8,125 bases of DNA from Chryseobacterium sp. GTDB taxonomy: Bacteria; Bacteroidota; Bacteroidia; Flavobacteriales; Weeksellaceae. The translations under genes and the position numbers were made by a program. The notes beneath the pieces are model-generated. The model was not told the origin of the DNA. It did not search any database and worked only from the letters and a program-made list of their open reading frames with translations. How positions within the stretch are numbered: the first letter of the stretch is position 1; the number at the start of each line of letters is the position of its first letter. The stretch is taken from NCBI GenBank assembly GCA_003852805.1, contig RDDY01000244.1, positions 1-8,125 of the forward strand. The letters are read 5' to 3'. This document shows positions 5,537 through 8,125 of this stretch, piece after piece.

Positions 5537-6229
5537 ATGAATTTACTGTTAGCGTCCACGTCTACTCTGTACGGCGGCCGATATTTGGAATATATAAAGA
5601 ACGAAATTGCAGAACTGTTTGACGGCATAACGGAAATTGTATTCGTTCCGTTTGCGCGGCCTGGCGGGATATCACACGATGATTACACGGCCAAGGCGGC
5701 GGAGTTTTTCTCGCACTTGGGAATAAGCGTGAAAGGCTTGCACCAATTTGTGGATAGGGCCGAAGCCATACGGAACACACAAGGTTTTTTCACCGGAGGC
5801 GGAAACACTTTTCTGTTGGTGAAAACGCTACACGAAAACGGTTTGATGGCAGAGCTGAGAAAAGCGGTGCAAAACGGCAAACCGTATTTGGGCAGCAGTG
5901 CGGGAAGCAATATCGGCGGAATAAACATGTGTACGACGAACGATATGCCGATTGTCTACCCACCGTCTTTTGAATGCATGAGGCTCGTTCCTTTCAATAT
6001 TAATCCGCATTATTTGGATCCCGATCCCGATTTGAAGCACAACGGCGAAACGCGCGAAACCCGCATTCTGGAATTTCTTACCCAAAACGACGAAAAGGTG
6101 GTAGGTTTGCGCGAAGGTAATTGGATACGCAGGCGCGGCCATAAAATCACCACCGAAGGCACCGAATCGACACGTATTTTTGAGAAAGGAAAAGAAGCTT
6201 ATGAGTTGCCGCCGGGATCCGAACTCTGA
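5537..6229 (+). CDS. pepE: dipeptidase E (alpha-aspartyl dipeptidase, peptidase family S51)
   Basis: The 230-residue cytosolic serine peptidase hydrolyses dipeptides with N-terminal aspartate in family members studied so far. The length fits the S51 family (about 229). The nucleophile is S121 in LGSSAGSN (118-125), aligned with Ser120 of the Salmonella enzyme. H158 in INPHYLD (155-161) fits the catalytic histidine, and D136 in TTNDMPIVYP lies at a conserved acidic position. FTGGGNTF (85-92) is the usual oxyanion/substrate loop. The ATG at 5537 gives the hydrophobic first strand MNLLLAST; the in-frame TTG at 5516 adds seven residues and lies within the promoter element. It diverges from tal and its last 31 bp overlap the convergent thioesterase gene. 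No terminator is seen at its 3' end. Confidence 0.94.
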   Translation: MNLLLASTSTLYGGRYLEYIKNEIAELFDGITEIVFVPFARPGGISHDDYTAKAAEFFSHLGISVKGLHQFVDRAEAIRNTQGFFTGGGNTFLLVKTLHENGLMAELRKAVQNGKPYLGSSAGSNIGGINMCTTNDMPIVYPPSFECMRLVPFNINPHYLDPDPDLKHNGETRETRILEFLTQNDEKVVGLREGNWIRRRGHKITTEGTESTRIFEKGKEAYELPPGSEL

Positions 6230-6633
6230 TCCCAAGCCGCCAAAATCAGTTCCATTAAAAAATCGGGGCAGCGTGTCACTTTGCCTGTTTCGGCGTCCAT
6301 GAAAAATAAGGTAACGGCGGCCTCGGTTATTTTTTGTCCGTCGGGGTTGAAAATCTCGTAGTCGAACCGAATCCTCACGCCGGGCAGACGGTGCACGCGC
6401 GTATGGATTTCCAGAACCTCATCGTAGCGGGCGGGTCGCAGATATTTGATGCTGAAATCTGAAACCGGCAGCCAGATTCCGCGTTCCTCGATCTCGTTGT
6501 AGGACATGCCCAAGCTGCGGAAAAGTTCTACACGCGCCACTTCAAGATATTCTGCGTAATTGCCGTAGTAGACGTACTTCATGGCATCCGTTTCACCGTA
6601 ACGGACACGCACTGAATGGGTTGTATGGAGCAT
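6199..6633 (-). CDS. hotdog-fold acyl-CoA thioesterase (4HBT / YbgC-like)
   Basis: The 144-residue product has the usual length of a single hotdog domain. The N-terminal signature VRYGETDAMKYVYYGNYAEY (10-29) is that of the 4-hydroxybenzoyl-CoA thioesterase / YbgC family, with D16 at the catalytic aspartate position. The long helix continues as LEVARVELFRSLG. The later strands (RIRFDYEIFN, AAVTLFFMD) fit the fold. It would hydrolyse acyl-CoA thioesters in the cytosol; the substrate cannot be read from sequence. The start ATG 6633 places the signature near the N-terminus as expected. The last 31 bp overlap the 3' end of pepE on the opposite strand. The gene has a well-formed promoter upstream and diverges from dnaA. 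YbgC of the Tol-Pal locus is one relative, but no tol genes are nearby. Confidence 0.92.
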   Translation of the reverse strand: MLHTTHSVRVRYGETDAMKYVYYGNYAEYLEVARVELFRSLGMSYNEIEERGIWLPVSDFSIKYLRPARYDEVLEIHTRVHRLPGVRIRFDYEIFNPDGQKITEAAVTLFFMDAETGKVTRCPDFLMELILAAWDQSSDPGGNS

Positions 6634-6654
6634 GCTGAAATTTGTACTTATACA

Positions 6655-6670
6655 TACAAATATATTTGTA
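6655..6670. promoter_or_regulatory. 16-bp perfect palindrome between the thioesterase gene and dnaA
   Basis: TACAAATATATTTGTA is its own reverse complement. It contains TATATTTG on both strands (plus 6661-6668, minus 6657-6664), so the -7 element of the thioesterase has a mirror copy facing dnaA. A further TTTGTA at 6641-6646 pairs with TACAAA at 6655-6660, giving three copies of the half-site. It could be an operator overlapping a bidirectional promoter, or simply two facing promoter elements. Confidence 0.55.
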
Positions 6671-6688
6671 AAAAATCAAGGTCGCAAA
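6657..6688 (-). promoter_or_regulatory. promoter of the thioesterase gene
   Basis: On the minus strand TTTG (6685-6688) is followed after 20 bases by TATATTTG (6657-6664). Both elements and the spacing match the Bacteroidota sigma-factor consensus (-33 TTTG, -7 TAnnTTTG). The start codon at 6633 is 24 bp below, giving a short leader. This is the best-supported promoter in the window. Confidence 0.72.
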
Positions 6689-6762
6689 ACTTTTTTATCA
6701 GGATTAAAAATTACATTTTTGTCACACATCATCTCAACCCACCTTTCAACCTCAACTCGTCT

Positions 6763-8125
6763 ATGGATCAGAATATTACTTTGATTTGGCAGAACTGTCT
6801 GCAATTTATGAGAGATAATCTGGCGTCGATTGAGGATGAAACCGGGCACATGGGTTCCGCCGAAGATTCTTTCGTGCTGTTGTTCTCCAAGGTCAAGCCG
6901 CTCTCTTTGGTGGATAAAAACCTGACTTTGCTTGTCCCCAGCGATTTCTACAAAGAATATATCGAGGAAAACTATCTCTCGCTGTTGTCTATTGCGCTTC
7001 GCAAAAACATCGGGCGAGGCGTAAAGTTGTGGTACTCGGTGATGGAGAATCGTCCGCAAGGCAGAGAAAAACCGATGACGGTGGAGTTGAGAGGCGAGAC
7101 GGTACAGACGCCAAAACCGCAACCGGTGCCACCACAACGCGCAGAGCAACTTCCGCCGCAGGATCGAAACTTCGGTGCCGCGCCCGCGCCACGGATGAAT
7201 ATAGACAGTTACCTGAACCCTGCTTTGTCCTTCGATAACTTTATAGAAGGCGACAGCAACAAGATGGCGTATACCGTAGCGCGCACCATTGCCAAGCGCC
7301 CCGGTGCCACGGCGTTCAACCCGTTATTCGTGCACGGCGGCGTGGGTGTGGGGAAAACGCATATTGCGCATGCGGTGGGTCTGGAAGTGAAACAGCATTA
7401 TCCCGAGAAAGGGGTGCTGTATGTTCCGGCGGAGAAATTTATCCAGCAGTTCATCTCGGCGGCGAAGGCGCACAACAAAGTCGATTTTGCCAACTTCTAC
7501 CAAATGGTGGACGTTTGGATCATTGATGATGTGCAGTTTCTTTCCAGCAAGGCCGCCACACAGGACATGTTCTTCCATATCTTCGACCATCTGCACCAAA
7601 ACGGCAAGCAGATTATTCTGACTTCCGATAAAGCTCCGGCCGATATCCAAGACATTCAGGAACGGATTGTTTCGCGCTTCAAATGGGGACTTTCGGTAGA
7701 AATCAAAGCACCCGACTACCAGACGCGCAGACGCATCATCGTCAACAAATTGCACAGGGACGGTATTGTCTTAGGCGAAGACCTGATCGAGTATCTGGCG
7801 AATGAAGTGAAGACCAACGTCCGTGATTTGATAGGAATCATCAACTCGGTGGTGGCGCATTCCATGGTATTCAAGTCCGAATTTACCGTATATCTGCTGA
7901 AAGAAACCATCAAGAATATTACGGCAAATCAGGAAAAGGTCATCAATATTTCTTACATCCAAGATGTGGTTTGTCAATACTTCGGCTTGCAAAAGGACCA
8001 GCTTCTCTCGCGCTCGCGCAAACGCGAGATTGCATTGCCCAGACAGCTGGCCATGTATTTTTCCAAAGAGTTGACCAACGCTACTTTTACTAAGATAGGC
8101 GAGGAGATGGGCGGCAAAGATCACT
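6763..8125 (+). CDS. dnaA: chromosomal replication initiator DnaA, 3' end outside window
   Basis: The frame opens at ATG 6763 and gives 454 residues before the edge, stopping inside the DnaA signature (GGKDH, normally followed by TTV). DnaA is the AAA+ ATPase that binds DnaA boxes at oriC and opens the duplex. Domain I is at about 1-95 (IWQNCLQFM near the start). A short Pro/Gln-rich domain II follows at about 100-145. AAA+ domain III runs from about 155. Walker A is GGVGVGKT (192-199), Walker B is WIIDDVQF (252-259), sensor 1 is ILTSD (285-289), the arginine finger is R305 in VSRFKWGL, and the sensor 2 arginine is R354 in NVRDL. DNA-binding domain IV begins near 390, with the basic loop SRSRKREIALPRQ. 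The upstream thioesterase gene is divergent. The ATG choice gives the normal domain I start. Confidence 0.98.
   Translation, partial: MDQNITLIWQNCLQFMRDNLASIEDETGHMGSAEDSFVLLFSKVKPLSLVDKNLTLLVPSDFYKEYIEENYLSLLSIALRKNIGRGVKLWYSVMENRPQGREKPMTVELRGETVQTPKPQPVPPQRAEQLPPQDRNFGAAPAPRMNIDSYLNPALSFDNFIEGDSNKMAYTVARTIAKRPGATAFNPLFVHGGVGVGKTHIAHAVGLEVKQHYPEKGVLYVPAEKFIQQFISAAKAHNKVDFANFYQMVDVWIIDDVQFLSSKAATQDMFFHIFDHLHQNGKQIILTSDKAPADIQDIQERIVSRFKWGLSVEIKAPDYQTRRRIIVNKLHRDGIVLGEDLIEYLANEVKTNVRDLIGIINSVVAHSMVFKSEFTVYLLKETIKNITANQEKVINISYIQDVVCQYFGLQKDQLLSRSRKREIALPRQLAMYFSKELTNATFTKIGEEMGGKDH

Noticed and set aside
5440..5628. 62-residue minus-strand frame across the tal-pepE spacer
   Set aside because: It overlaps the pepE start and both promoter elements, and it has no recognisable motif.
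6214..6233. Inverted repeat GGGATC / GATCCC at the pepE-thioesterase junction as a terminator
   Set aside because: The stem is only 6 bp with an 8-base loop, there is no T run on either strand, and it lies within coding sequence.
6634..6762. Possible oriC next to dnaA
   Set aside because: The spacer is AT-rich, but only weak box-like sequences such as TTATACATA are present and there is no cluster. The other side of dnaA is outside the window and could hold the origin.
7324..8124. Several minus-strand frames of 65-143 residues opposite dnaA
   Set aside because: They are antisense to conserved DnaA motifs and have no recognisable content.

Overview
The window is a Bacteroidota-type chromosomal segment, probably Bacteroidales; this rests on gene families and promoter style, not on a database match. 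Signs are the domain I and AAA+ sequence of DnaA, the TTTG / TAnnTTTG promoter elements, start codons mostly without a clear Shine-Dalgarno sequence, and moderate GC content. There are eight protein genes: six complete and two cut by the window edges. I see no RNA genes, insertion sequences, CRISPR arrays or phage genes.

Left part (1-2199, minus strand). A glutaryl-CoA dehydrogenase-type acyl-CoA dehydrogenase (gcdH) is followed 21 bp later by the start of a lipoyl-bearing 2-oxo acid dehydrogenase E2, which runs off the left edge. The tight spacing suggests one transcript and a catabolic role in 2-oxo acid / acyl-CoA oxidation.

Middle part (2315-4718, minus strand). This is the most unusual part. 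A 394-residue low-complexity protein has a His/Asp/Tyr-rich N-terminal half and four near-identical 24-residue KGG-type stress repeats set in Gly/Ser/Arg linkers. Downstream of it is a YciF-like (DUF892) ferritin-fold protein with a long disordered N-terminus and its own Asp/Tyr-rich tail. The pairing recalls the enterobacterial yciG-yciF stress operon, but both partners are greatly enlarged with charged disordered sequence. A hairpin lies between the two genes, and a strong UUCG-loop terminator closes the unit.

Right part (4719-8125). A small-type transaldolase (tal, minus) with its own terminator diverges from a peptidase E gene (pepE, plus). Each has a TATCTTTG -7 element in a 112-bp spacer. 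pepE converges on a hotdog-fold acyl-CoA thioesterase gene (minus) and overlaps it by 31 bp. The thioesterase diverges from dnaA (plus, cut by the right edge). Their 129-bp spacer holds a perfect 16-bp palindrome that carries a Bacteroidota -7 sequence on both strands, plus a well-spaced -33 element for the thioesterase. The spacer has no convincing cluster of DnaA boxes, so I do not call oriC here.
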